Shown in pieces: positions 1-7,160 of a DNA stretch of 14,403 bases. The position numbers and the translations under genes are program-made. The notes under the pieces were generated by a model. That model did no database searches and was not told where the DNA came from. It was given only the letters and a program-made list of their open reading frames with translations. How positions within the stretch are numbered: position 1 is the first letter of the stretch; each line of letters opens with the position of its first letter. Source of the DNA: an uncultured Anaerotruncus sp. (lineage in GTDB: Bacteria; Bacillota; Clostridia; Oscillospirales; Ruminococcaceae); the NCBI RefSeq assembly GCF_902490045.1, contig NZ_CABUCJ010000061.1, forward strand, positions 1-14,403. The letters run 5' to 3'.

Positions 1-189
1 TCCTACGCGGACGGCTCGGAGGTGAAGCTCTACCTCGACCCCGGCGCGGACCGTCTGCGCGAGGGGCAGGACCCGCAGCCGCTGACGCTGCTCTCCCTCG
101 GCGGGAAGACCTACTACTCGGACGGGGAGGCATACGGCCGCATCCAGGAATGCGCGGCGGCCATGGGCGAAAAGGCGCTGCTCCAATAG
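1..189 (+). CDS. 3' end of unrecognised protein (partial)
   Basis: The window opens inside a reading frame (frame 1) that stays open for 62 codons and ends at TAG 187-189. The visible C-terminus is polar and rich in Gly, Asp and Tyr (for example LYLDPGADRL, then LGGKTYYSDGEAYGR) and ends in EKALLQ. No membrane segment, catalytic motif or known domain can be recognised in it. Codon usage matches the GC-rich neighbours, and a perfect intrinsic terminator follows 16 bp after the stop, which supports this being a genuine gene end. The function cannot be stated from this fragment. Confidence 0.7.
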   Translation, partial: SYADGSEVKLYLDPGADRLREGQDPQPLTLLSLGGKTYYSDGEAYGRIQECAAAMGEKALLQ

Positions 190-204
190 CGGAAAGCGGA
201 CAGG

Positions 205-231
205 CCGCCCGGCATCTGCCGGGCGGTTTTT
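205..231 (+). terminator. intrinsic terminator after the first gene
   Basis: A perfect 9-bp GC stem (CCGCCCGGC 205-213 with GCCGGGCGG 218-226) has a 4-nt ATCT loop and is followed directly by TTTTT (227-231). It separates the upstream gene from the amidohydrolase unit. Confidence 0.9.
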
Positions 232-234
232 CGA

Positions 235-264
235 TTGGATTTTTAGGATGCGCTGTGGTAAAAT
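235..264 (+). promoter_or_regulatory. candidate sigma-70 promoter of the amidohydrolase-nudix-mutY unit
   Basis: TTGGAT (235-240) lies 18 bp from TAAAAT (259-264), a 5/6 match to the -10 consensus. It sits just after the upstream terminator and before the Shine-Dalgarno sequence of the amidohydrolase. Transcription would start near 271, so the in-frame ATG at 248 would not be on the transcript. The -35 match is only moderate. Confidence 0.5.
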
Positions 265-292
265 AGTGGGGAAACAAAAAGGGGGGCACGGC

Positions 293-1879
293 ATGGAACG
301 TACGGTCTATTACGGCGGAAGCATCCTCACGCTCGAGGGCGGCGGGCGCGCCGAGGCGGTGCTCGTGGAGGACGGGATCATCCGGGAGCTGGGGACGAAG
401 GAGGCGCTGCTGGCTTCCTTCCCGGACGCGGAGCGGGCGGACCTGCGGGGCCGCGCGCTGATGCCCGCGTTCATCGATTCGCACAGCCATATCACCTCCT
501 ACGCGCAGACCTTCGGGCTCGTATCCCTCGAGGGATGCCGTGAAATCTCGGAGGTGGTCGAGCGGATCGCGGACCACCGGAAAAAGGGGAAGGTGAAGCC
601 CGACGAATGGATCGTCGGGTTCGGCTACGACCACAACGACCTGAGGGAGCGCCGCCACCCCTGCCGGGAGGCGCTTGACCGCGCCGCGCCGGACAATCCC
701 GTTCTGATTTCCCACACGTCCGGGCACATGGGGGCGGCGAATTCGGCGGCGCTCCGGGAAATGGGGATCACAACGGACACCCCGGACCCGGACGGCGGGC
801 GGATCGGCAGGGAGGACGGATCGCGGGAACCGGACGGCTACCTGGAGGAGACGGCGTTCATCTCCCGCTCCGCAGCGGTTCCGCAGCCCTCGGAGGAGGA
901 GCGGTTCCGCCAGATGGAGCTGGCGCAGGACGCCTATCTGCGGTACGGCATCACGACAGTGCAGGACGGGCTGACCCGTCCGTCCGAGTGGAAGCTGCTC
1001 AGGGGGATGTCGGAGGCGGGGAAGCTCCGGCTCGACGTCGTGAGCTACCTCGACCAGAAGCAGTGTCCCGAGCTCCTGTGGGAAAACCCGGAGTGGTACG
1101 GCCGGTACAACGGGAACCTGCGTATCGGCGGGTATAAAATTTTCCTCGACGGCTCGCCGCAGGGGCGCACCGCCTGGATGAGCGAGCCCTACGAGGGCTC
1201 GACGGACGGCTACCGGGGCTACCCCGCCCACACCGACGAACAGCTGGAGGCCTTTGTGCGGCAGGCGGTGGACGAACGGGTGCAGCAGCTTGTACACTGC
1301 AACGGTGACGCGGCCTGCGGCCAGATGATCAGCGCCTATCAAAAGGTCGCGGGCGGGGACCTGGGGCTTCGCCCGGTGATGATCCACGCGCAGCTCGTGC
1401 GGGGGGACCAGCTCGCCGAGATGGCGAAGCTCGGTATGATCGCCTCCTTCTTCGTGGCGCACACCTGGTTCTGGGGGGATGTGCACCTCAAAAACTTCGG
1501 TGCGCGGCGCGCCGAAAAGATCAGCCCCGCCGCGAGCGCGCTCCGGGAAGGTGTCGTCTACACCTTCCACCAGGATACGCCGGTCATCCGGCCGGATATG
1601 CTCTTTACCGTCTGGTGCGTGGTCAACCGGCGCACCAAGGCGGGCGCGGTGCTCGGCCCGGAGGAACGGCTGTCGGTGCCGGACGCGCTGCGTGGGGTCA
1701 CGGCGAACGCCGCTTACCAGTATTTCGAGGAGGGCTGGAAGGGGACCATCCGCGCGGGAAAGCGGGCGGATCTGGTCGTGCTCGACCGCAGCCCGCTGGA
1801 AGTCCCGGCGGAGGAGCTTAAGGACCTGCGGGTGCTTGCGACAATCAAGGCGGGGAAACCGCTCTATCGAAAGGAATGA
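293..1879 (+). CDS. YtcJ-like metal-dependent amidohydrolase
   Basis: A 528-residue protein of the amidohydrolase superfamily, YtcJ-like branch (Amidohydro_3), predicted to be a cytoplasmic metal-dependent hydrolase. The substrate is unknown. The N-terminal beta-sandwich segment (VYYGGSILTLEGG) leads into the metal-binding DSHSH motif (His64, His66). Other likely active-site residues are Lys282 in YKIFLDGSPQG, His335 in LVHCNGD, His365 in MIHAQLV and Asp428 in FHQDTP. The C-terminus ends with the usual GTIRAGKRADLVVLDR segment. Length is typical of the family. I chose ATG 293 over the in-frame ATG 248 because a G-rich Shine-Dalgarno (AAAGGGGGG, 278-286) precedes it and the probable -10 box at 259-264 lies downstream of 248. 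Its stop overlaps the start of the Nudix gene by 4 bp (ATGA). Confidence 0.9.
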   Translation: MERTVYYGGSILTLEGGGRAEAVLVEDGIIRELGTKEALLASFPDAERADLRGRALMPAFIDSHSHITSYAQTFGLVSLEGCREISEVVERIADHRKKGKVKPDEWIVGFGYDHNDLRERRHPCREALDRAAPDNPVLISHTSGHMGAANSAALREMGITTDTPDPDGGRIGREDGSREPDGYLEETAFISRSAAVPQPSEEERFRQMELAQDAYLRYGITTVQDGLTRPSEWKLLRGMSEAGKLRLDVVSYLDQKQCPELLWENPEWYGRYNGNLRIGGYKIFLDGSPQGRTAWMSEPYEGSTDGYRGYPAHTDEQLEAFVRQAVDERVQQLVHCNGDAACGQMISAYQKVAGGDLGLRPVMIHAQLVRGDQLAEMAKLGMIASFFVAHTWFWGDVHLKNFGARRAEKISPAASALREGVVYTFHQDTPVIRPDMLFTVWCVVNRRTKAGAVLGPEERLSVPDALRGVTANAAYQYFEEGWKGTIRAGKRADLVVLDRSPLEVPAEELKDLRVLATIKAGKPLYRKE

Positions 1880-2451
1880 CAGCAGAGTTGGACTACCGTG
1901 AACAGATCGCGGCCTACCGGCCGCGCGGGGAGGAGGAGGCCGCCGACCAGGCGCTCATCCTCTCGATGATCGAGCATTTTCCCGATACGGTGCTCACCCG
2001 CGAATGTCTCGCGGGACACATCACCTCGTCGGGCTTTATCGTAAACGAGACGCGCGACAAGACGCTGATGGTGTGGCACAACATCTACCGCTCGTGGGCG
2101 TGGACGGGCGGTCACGCGGACGGCGCGCCCGACCTGCTAGCGGTCGCGGTGCGGGAGGCGCGCGAGGAGACGGGCATCCTGCGGGTGTCGCCCCTCTCCC
2201 GGGAGATCGCGGGGCTGGACGTGCTGACGGTACCGGGACACGTCAAGCGGGGGAAATACGTCTCCACCCACCTGCACCTGTCGGTCGCCTACCTGCTGAC
2301 CGCGCCGGAGGACCAGCCGCTGGCCGTCAAGAGCGACGAGAACAGCGGGGTGCAGTGGATACCGATCAGCGAGATCGAAAGCTACAGCAGCGAACCGGAG
2401 ATGTACCCCGTCTACCGCAGGCTGGTGGAACGGATGCGGAAGCTGCCATGA
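1876..2451 (+). CDS. Nudix hydrolase
   Basis: A 191-residue Nudix-fold hydrolase that would cleave a nucleoside diphosphate linked to another moiety; the exact substrate is not predictable. The Nudix box spans residues 79-101: Gly79, then Arg93-Glu94, Glu97-Glu98 and Gly100-Ile101 (REAREETGI). The preceding MVWHNIYRSWAWTGGHADG segment is the hallmark of a common Firmicutes subfamily. The first conserved Glu of the G-x5-E part of the box is Pro85 here, while the metal-binding REUxEE core is intact. Start ATG 1876 overlaps the upstream stop, and its own stop overlaps the mutY start (ATGA), so translation is probably coupled. Sitting next to mutY it could help remove damaged nucleotides, but that is inference from position only. 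Confidence 0.9.
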   Translation: MTAELDYREQIAAYRPRGEEEAADQALILSMIEHFPDTVLTRECLAGHITSSGFIVNETRDKTLMVWHNIYRSWAWTGGHADGAPDLLAVAVREAREETGILRVSPLSREIAGLDVLTVPGHVKRGKYVSTHLHLSVAYLLTAPEDQPLAVKSDENSGVQWIPISEIESYSSEPEMYPVYRRLVERMRKLP

Positions 2452-3503
2452 GGCTGGAAGAGATCGTCGAACCGCTGCTCGGCTGGTACGCGGAAAACGC
2501 CCGTGACCTGCCCTGGCGGCGGGAGGTCACTCCCTACCGCGTATGGATTTCCGAGATCATGCTTCAGCAGACCCGCGTGGAGGCGGTCAAGGGATATTTC
2601 GCGCGGTTTCTTTCCGCGCTGCCCGGTCCGGCGGAGCTGGCTTCCGCCGACGAGCGGGAGCTTTTGAAATTGTGGGAGGGGCTCGGCTACTACAGCCGCG
2701 CCCGCAACCTGCAAAAGGCCGCGAAGGTCATCATGGAAACCCACGGCGGGGAGCTGCCCGCCTCCCGCGAGGCGCTCTTGACGCTGCCGGGCGTCGGCCC
2801 CTACACGGCCGGGGCGGTCGCGTCGATCGCGTTCGGCCTGCCCGAGCCCGCCGTGGACGGCAACGTGCTGCGGGTGCTCTCCCGGCTGACGGCCGACGGG
2901 AGCGACATCGCCGACCCCGCGGTCAGGCGCGCCGCTGAAAAGACGGTGCGCGGGATCATTCCCGCCGGCCGCGCGGGGGCGTTCAACCAGGCGCTCATGG
3001 AGCTGGGTGCGACCGTCTGCGCGCCGAACGGCCCGCCCGCCTGCGGGCGCTGCCCGCTCGCGGGCCTCTGCGAGGCGCACGCGGCGGGGAAGGAGACCGC
3101 CTACCCCGTCAAGGCCGCGAAAAAGGCGCGCCGCGTCGAAGAGCGCACCGTGCTCCTGCTCGTGAGGGACGAGCTGATCGCGCTGCGCCGCCGCCCGGCA
3201 AAGGGGCTGCTGGCGGGGCTGTGGGAGCTGCCGAACCTGCCGGGCGCGCTCGGCGGCGCGGACGCCGTCGAGGCGGCGCGCGCGCTGGGACTGGCCCCGC
3301 TGCGGGTGGAGCCGCTCGGTCCGGCAAAGCACATCTTTACCCACATCGAGTGGCATATGACCGGCTACCGCGTCACCGTCGAGGAGGCACAGGCGGGGGA
3401 GGGGCTCGAGTGGATCGACCCCCGGGGACTGCGGGAGGACTATCCGCTGCCCTCCGCCTTTTCGGCCTACCTCGCGCCCTGTCTCGCGCCGGGCGGGGCG
3501 TAG
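2448..3503 (+). CDS. mutY: A/G-specific adenine DNA glycosylase MutY
   Basis: A 351-residue MutY that removes adenine mispaired with 8-oxoguanine and so prevents G:C to T:A transversions. The HhH-GPD fold starts with LPWRREVTPYRVWISEIMLQQT; Glu36 corresponds to the catalytic Glu of E. coli MutY. The helix-hairpin-helix is LPGVGPYTAG (113-122), followed by the catalytic Asp137 in AVDGNV. The 4Fe-4S ligands are Cys191, Cys199, Cys202 and Cys208. The first spacing is x7 instead of the x6 of E. coli. The C-terminal part (about 228-351, with GLLAGLWELPNLPG and HIFTHIEWHMTGY) is the Nudix-like domain that recognises 8-oxoG. Full length. It starts by a 4-bp overlap with the Nudix gene and is the last gene before a terminator. 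Confidence 0.97.
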   Translation: MRLEEIVEPLLGWYAENARDLPWRREVTPYRVWISEIMLQQTRVEAVKGYFARFLSALPGPAELASADERELLKLWEGLGYYSRARNLQKAAKVIMETHGGELPASREALLTLPGVGPYTAGAVASIAFGLPEPAVDGNVLRVLSRLTADGSDIADPAVRRAAEKTVRGIIPAGRAGAFNQALMELGATVCAPNGPPACGRCPLAGLCEAHAAGKETAYPVKAAKKARRVEERTVLLLVRDELIALRRRPAKGLLAGLWELPNLPGALGGADAVEAARALGLAPLRVEPLGPAKHIFTHIEWHMTGYRVTVEEAQAGEGLEWIDPRGLREDYPLPSAFSAYLAPCLAPGGA

Positions 3504-3552
3504 GCGGCGCGCGCCGGCCCAGCCTCTCCCCGAAGATTTGCATGCGCCGGAG

Positions 3553-3583
3553 AAAGAGGCCGCCCGTCGGGCGGTCTCTTTTT
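3553..3583 (+). terminator. intrinsic terminator after mutY
   Basis: The stem AGAGGCCGCCC (3555-3565) pairs with GGGCGGTCTCT (3569-3579) through 11 pairs with one G-T wobble and a 3-nt loop. A-rich flank and T-rich tail (3579-3583) are on either side, and the A/T flanks can extend the stem. It closes the amidohydrolase-nudix-mutY unit. Confidence 0.9.
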
Positions 3584-3608
3584 CAGCAGGAAGATTTTTC
3601 AAGCGGGG

Positions 3609-3637
3609 TTGCCGAAACGGGGAAAATGTGATATAAT
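3609..3637 (+). promoter_or_regulatory. strong extended -10 promoter of the citrate synthase transcript
   Basis: TTGCCG (3609-3614) and a perfect TATAAT (3632-3637) are separated by exactly 17 bp. A TG dinucleotide at 3629-3630 gives the extended -10 form TGATATAAT. The predicted transcript start is near 3644, which leaves about 227 nt of untranslated leader before the citrate synthase ATG at 3871. Confidence 0.8.
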
Positions 3638-3643
3638 AACCTC

Positions 3644-3870
3644 ATACTAAACTGGGGGAATGTTTCGTCCCCCTGTAAGCTGTAACCGGGACCGCCGGGC
3701 CCTGCCTCGCGGCCGTGTGCGCCATGACGGATGGCCGTCTGCCGAGATTCGATTCGACAGGCGGCTTTGCGTTATTCAATGTTTGGAAACGAATGGTCCA
3801 CAATTTTTTTGTATTATAAGGTGATTTATTAAATCAATACATAAAGAGAAACAGAAAGGGAGTGTGACAC
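3644..3870 (+). promoter_or_regulatory. long structured 5' leader of the citrate synthase gene, unassigned
   Basis: This gene-free stretch carries several hairpins in its first 125 nt. Hairpin 1 is GGGGGA 3654-3659 with TCCCCC 3668-3673. A GC-rich block lies at about 3686-3715. Next come two mutually exclusive hairpins, GCCAT 3721-3725/ATGGC 3731-3735 and GACGG 3726-3730/CCGTC 3735-3739. The last is GCCGTCTG 3734-3741/CAGGCGGC 3758-3765 with one wobble. The last hairpin also competes with the GACGG/CCGTC pairing and is followed by CTTTGCGTTATT. The second half (3770-3870) is AT-rich and includes TTTTTTT at 3804-3810. I see no T-box, purine, TPP, cobalamin, glycine or c-di-GMP signature. It may be a cis-regulatory RNA, or a small RNA of about 125 nt read from the same promoter. 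Confidence 0.45.
3822..3836. repeat. 15-bp AT-rich palindrome, possible operator
   Basis: A perfect inverted repeat of 7+1+7 bases (TGATTTA-T-TAAATCA) lies in the AT-rich segment 35 bp before the citrate synthase ATG. Its symmetry is that of a dimeric regulator site, and it would lie within the leader of the predicted transcript. The spacing does not fit a standard FNR/CRP box. No regulator can be named. Confidence 0.3.
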
Positions 3871-5244
3871 ATGTCGTCCAACAATCCGTATTCCGAGATT
3901 ACACAGGAAATACTGGACCTTTCCGAGCTCTGCCGGAAGGGCAGCGCCATTGACCCCGCGCTGTATGAGAAACTGGACGTGAAACGCGGCCTGCGCGACA
4001 TCAACGGCAAGGGCGTGCTCGCCGGGCTCACCGAGATCTCCGAGATCCAGTCCAGCATGGTGGACGAGAACGGCTCGACCATCCCCTGCGAGGGCAAGCT
4101 CTTCTACCACGGCATCAACATCAAGGACCTCGTCTCCGGATTCATCCGTGAAAAGCGGTTCGGTTTCGAGGAGGCCGTCTACCTGCTGCTCTTCGGGCAG
4201 CTGCCCGGCGAACGGCAGCTGAAGGACTTTTCGGCCCTGCTCGCCCGTTACCGGACGCTCCCGACCAGCTTTGTGCGCGACATCATCATGAAAGCGCCGA
4301 GCCGCGACATGATGAACACCCTCGCGCGCAGCGTGCTCACCCTCTATTCCTACGACGACCGCGCCGACGACATCAGCATCCCCAATGTGCTGCGCCAGTG
4401 CCTCCAGCTCATCGCGCTCTTCCCGCTACTGTCGGTCTACGGCTACCAGGCCTACAACCACTACCACGAGGGGCAGAGCCTCTACATCCACGCGCCCGAC
4501 CCCGAGCTTTCGACGGCGGAAAACATTCTGCGCATCCTGCGCCCCGACAGCAAATACACCGCGCTGGAGGCCAATGTGCTCGACGTGGCGCTCGTGCTCC
4601 ACGCGGAGCATGGCGGCGGCAACAACTCGACCTTTACGACCCACGTCGTCTCCTCCTCCGCGACCGACACCTATTCGGCCATCGCGGCCGCGATCGGCTC
4701 CCTCAAGGGCCCGCGGCACGGCGGCGCGAACATCAAGGTCGTCAAGATGTTTGACGACATGAAGAAGACCCTGCCCGACTGGACCGACGAGGACGCCGTG
4801 CGCGGCTACCTCAAGGCGCTGCTCAACAAGCAGGCGTTCGACCACGCGGGCCTCATCTACGGCATGGGCCACGCGGTCTACTCCCTCTCCGACCCGCGCG
4901 CCGACATCTTCCGCGCGTTCGTCAAATCGCTGTCGGAGGAGAAGGGACTCGATAAGGAATACGAGCTCTACTCCCTCGTCGAGCGGCTCGCGCCCGAGGT
5001 CATCGGCGAGGAGCGCCGCATCTACAAGGGCGTCTCCGCCAACGTCGACTTCTACAGCGGCTTCGTCTACAGCATGCTCGACCTGCCGACCGAGCTCTTC
5101 ACCCCGATCTTCGCCATCGCGCGCATCGCGGGCTGGAGCGCCCACCGCATCGAGGAGCTGTGCAACGCGGGCAAGATCATCCGCCCCGCCTACCAGAGCG
5201 TGGCGCCCCGCGCCGAATACATCCCGCTGCGCGAGCGGAAATAA
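3871..5244 (+). CDS. gltA: citrate synthase (Si-type family)
   Basis: A 457-residue citrate synthase that condenses oxaloacetate and acetyl-CoA to citrate; a 2-methylcitrate synthase activity cannot be excluded. Catalytic residues are in place: His247 in LHAEHGGGNNST, His283 in GPRHGGANIKV, His334 in GMGHAVY followed by DPRA, and Asp393 in NVDFYSGFVY. The C-terminal TPIFAIARIAGWSAHRIEE segment is typical. The protein carries an N-terminal extension of about 50-70 residues before the GKLFYHGINIKDL region, as in the longer clostridial forms. ATG 3871 has a GGGAG Shine-Dalgarno at 3858-3862. It is transcribed alone, between its own strong promoter and a strong terminator. In a fermentative anaerobe it would mainly feed 2-oxoglutarate and glutamate synthesis (inference). 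Confidence 0.96.
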   Translation: MSSNNPYSEITQEILDLSELCRKGSAIDPALYEKLDVKRGLRDINGKGVLAGLTEISEIQSSMVDENGSTIPCEGKLFYHGINIKDLVSGFIREKRFGFEEAVYLLLFGQLPGERQLKDFSALLARYRTLPTSFVRDIIMKAPSRDMMNTLARSVLTLYSYDDRADDISIPNVLRQCLQLIALFPLLSVYGYQAYNHYHEGQSLYIHAPDPELSTAENILRILRPDSKYTALEANVLDVALVLHAEHGGGNNSTFTTHVVSSSATDTYSAIAAAIGSLKGPRHGGANIKVVKMFDDMKKTLPDWTDEDAVRGYLKALLNKQAFDHAGLIYGMGHAVYSLSDPRADIFRAFVKSLSEEKGLDKEYELYSLVERLAPEVIGEERRIYKGVSANVDFYSGFVYSMLDLPTELFTPIFAIARIAGWSAHRIEELCNAGKIIRPAYQSVAPRAEYIPLRERK

Positions 5245-5250
5245 GAGGAA

Positions 5251-5283
5251 AAAAGAGGCCCGCCATTTGGCGGGCCTCTTTTT
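5251..5283 (+). terminator. strong intrinsic terminator after citrate synthase
   Basis: A perfect 14-bp stem (5251-5264 with 5269-5282; core GAGGCCCGCC/GGCGGGCCTC) has a 4-nt ATTT loop, an A-run on the left and a T-run on the right. It begins 7 bp after the stop codon. Its symmetric A/T flanks would let it work in both directions. Confidence 0.95.
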
Positions 5284-5351
5284 GTGCGCCGAAATCCATA
5301 AAGGAGGGGGCGGGGACGGTCTTCCGATTTGTCGATTTTGCGGGCATGGCA

Positions 5352-5380
5352 TTTTGTGAAAAGATGTGTTAAGATAGACT
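5352..5380 (+). promoter_or_regulatory. weak candidate promoter of the ABC exporter
   Basis: TTTTGT (5352-5357), 17 bp, TAGACT (5375-5380). The -10 matches consensus at 4 of 6 bases and is the same hexamer as the better purE promoter; the -35 match is poor. It lies between the citrate synthase terminator and the ABC gene, where a promoter is needed. If real, transcription starts near 5387, which favours ATG 5403 as the start codon. Confidence 0.25.
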
Positions 5381-5402
5381 GATGGAAAGAGAGGGGTACG
5401 GA

Positions 5403-7160
5403 ATGAACCGGCAAATCAAAACCAGCGAACTGCTCCGGCGGTTCGCTCCTTATTTTAAGAAATACCGCGGGGTGCTGGCGCTCGACCTCTTCTGCGCCTC
5501 GCTGACGACGGTGTGCGAGCTGGTGCTGCCGCTGATGGTGCGGTATATCACCGACCTGGGCATGAACGACCTTGCGAGCCTCACCGTTTCGCTCATCCTG
5601 AAGATCGGGCTGCTCTACCTGCTGCTGCGGGTGATCGACATGGCGGCCAACTACTACATGCAGAACATCGGCCACGTGATGGGCGCGCACATCGAGACGG
5701 ACATGCGCAGCGACCTGTTCGAGCATCTCCAGCGGCTCTCCTTCGCCTATTTCGACAGTACCAAGATCGGCCAGCTGATGGCGCGCATCACGAGCGACCT
5801 GTTCGACGTGACCGAGTTCGCCCACCACTGCCCCGAGGAGTACTTCATCGCGGCGCTCAAGATGGTCGTGTCCTTCCTCATCCTCGCGAACACCAACCTC
5901 TGGCTCACGCTGATCATCTTCGCGCTCATCCCGCTGATGGTCCTCTGCGCGATGTATTTCAACACCCGCATGCGCCGCGCCTTCAAGAAATCGCGCAACC
6001 AGATCGGCGAGCTCAACGCGCAGGTGGAGGACAGCCTGCTCGGCATCCGGGTGGTCAAATCGTTTGCCAACGAGCAGATCGAGCGGGAAAAGTTCCGCGG
6101 GGGCAACGAGGAGTTCCTCGACATCAAGCGGGAGCAGTACCGCTACATGGCGGGCTTCGGCAGCGTGACCCGCATCTTCGACGGCATCATGTACGCCGCC
6201 GTGATGATCGCGGGCGGGCTCTTCATGATTTACGGCAGGATCAACGCGGCCGACCTGATGGCCTATCTGCTCTATGTGACGACGCTGCTCACCACCATCC
6301 GCCGGATCGTCGAGTTCACCGAGCAGTTCCAGCGCGGCATGACGGGCATCGAGCGGTTCCTCGAGGTGGTCGACGCGCCGGTGGACATCCACGACGCGCC
6401 CGGCGCGAAGGAGCTCAGGGAGGTGGCGGGAGACATCGCGTTCGAGCATGTGGACTTCCACTATTCGGACGACGACCACTGCGTGCTTTCGGACATCAAC
6501 CTGCACGTGCGCCCGGGGGACAGCGTGGCTCTCGTGGGGCCGTCGGGCGGCGGAAAGACGACGCTTTGCAGCCTCATCCCGCGCTTTTACGACGTGACCG
6601 GGGGGCGCATCCTTATCGACGGGCAGGATATCCGCGGACTCACGCTTGAATCCCTGCGCAGGAATATCGGCGTTGTGCAGCAGGAGGTCTACCTCTTCGC
6701 GGGCAGCGTCTTTGAAAACATCGCCTACGGCCGCCCGGGGGCGGGCCGCGAGGAGGTTGTCGAGGCGGCGAAGCTCGCGGGCGCGCACGACTTCATCATG
6801 GAGTTCCCCGACGGGTACGACACCTACGTGGGCGAGCGGGGGGTGCGCCTCTCGGGCGGGCAGAAGCAGCGGATCAGCATCGCGCGGGTCTTCCTCAAGA
6901 ACCCGCCCATCCTCATCCTCGACGAGGCGACCTCCGCGCTCGACAACGAGAGCGAGCGGATCGTCCAGCAGTCGCTCGAGACGCTCGCAAAGGGGAGGAC
7001 CACCTTCACGATCGCCCACCGCCTGACGACCATCCGCGGCGCGCAGCTCATCCTTGTGCTGACCGAGGAGGGGATCGCCGAGCAGGGCACCCACGCCGAG
7101 CTGATGGCGAAGGGCGGGCTCTACCACCGCCTCTACAGCATGTATACCGAGATGAAATAG
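5403..7160 (+). CDS. ABC exporter half-transporter (permease-ATPase fusion)
   Basis: A 585-residue half-size ABC exporter that should work as a homodimer or heterodimer in the cell membrane, in the MsbA/LmrA/BmrA style. The N-terminal half (about 1-320) carries hydrophobic membrane spans, for example near 23-50, 60-80, 147-185 and 262-280, plus the coupling-loop motif FFD-like FAYFDSTKIGQLMARITSD. The ATPase domain has Walker A GPSGGGKTT (379-387), Q-loop Gln427, signature LSGGQKQR (483-490), Walker B ILILDE (503-508) and switch His539. ATG 5403 is preferred over the in-frame ATG 5382 because GAGGGG (5391-5396) precedes it. The substrate cannot be predicted. It has no ABC partner in the window, so it is probably a homodimer. 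No clear terminator follows it before the pur promoter. Confidence 0.95.
   Translation: MNRQIKTSELLRRFAPYFKKYRGVLALDLFCASLTTVCELVLPLMVRYITDLGMNDLASLTVSLILKIGLLYLLLRVIDMAANYYMQNIGHVMGAHIETDMRSDLFEHLQRLSFAYFDSTKIGQLMARITSDLFDVTEFAHHCPEEYFIAALKMVVSFLILANTNLWLTLIIFALIPLMVLCAMYFNTRMRRAFKKSRNQIGELNAQVEDSLLGIRVVKSFANEQIEREKFRGGNEEFLDIKREQYRYMAGFGSVTRIFDGIMYAAVMIAGGLFMIYGRINAADLMAYLLYVTTLLTTIRRIVEFTEQFQRGMTGIERFLEVVDAPVDIHDAPGAKELREVAGDIAFEHVDFHYSDDDHCVLSDINLHVRPGDSVALVGPSGGGKTTLCSLIPRFYDVTGGRILIDGQDIRGLTLESLRRNIGVVQQEVYLFAGSVFENIAYGRPGAGREEVVEAAKLAGAHDFIMEFPDGYDTYVGERGVRLSGGQKQRISIARVFLKNPPILILDEATSALDNESERIVQQSLETLAKGRTTFTIAHRLTTIRGAQLILVLTEEGIAEQGTHAELMAKGGLYHRLYSMYTEMK

Noticed and set aside
2412..3602. 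396-codon minus-strand open frame across mutY
   Set aside because: It is antisense to mutY, highly Arg-rich, and includes the terminator hairpin. No domain.
3683..3710. ACCGCCGGGC in the citrate synthase leader as a possible ZTP (CCGCCTGGGC) or T-box element
   Set aside because: The match is incomplete, the other conserved ZTP segments are not visible, and no T-box antiterminator sequence (TGGNACCGCG) or specifier loop could be found.
3822..3836. FNR or CRP site reading of the palindrome
   Set aside because: FNR boxes have TTGAT-N4-ATCAA and CRP boxes TGTGA-N6-TCACA. Here TGAT and ATCA are separated by 7 bases.
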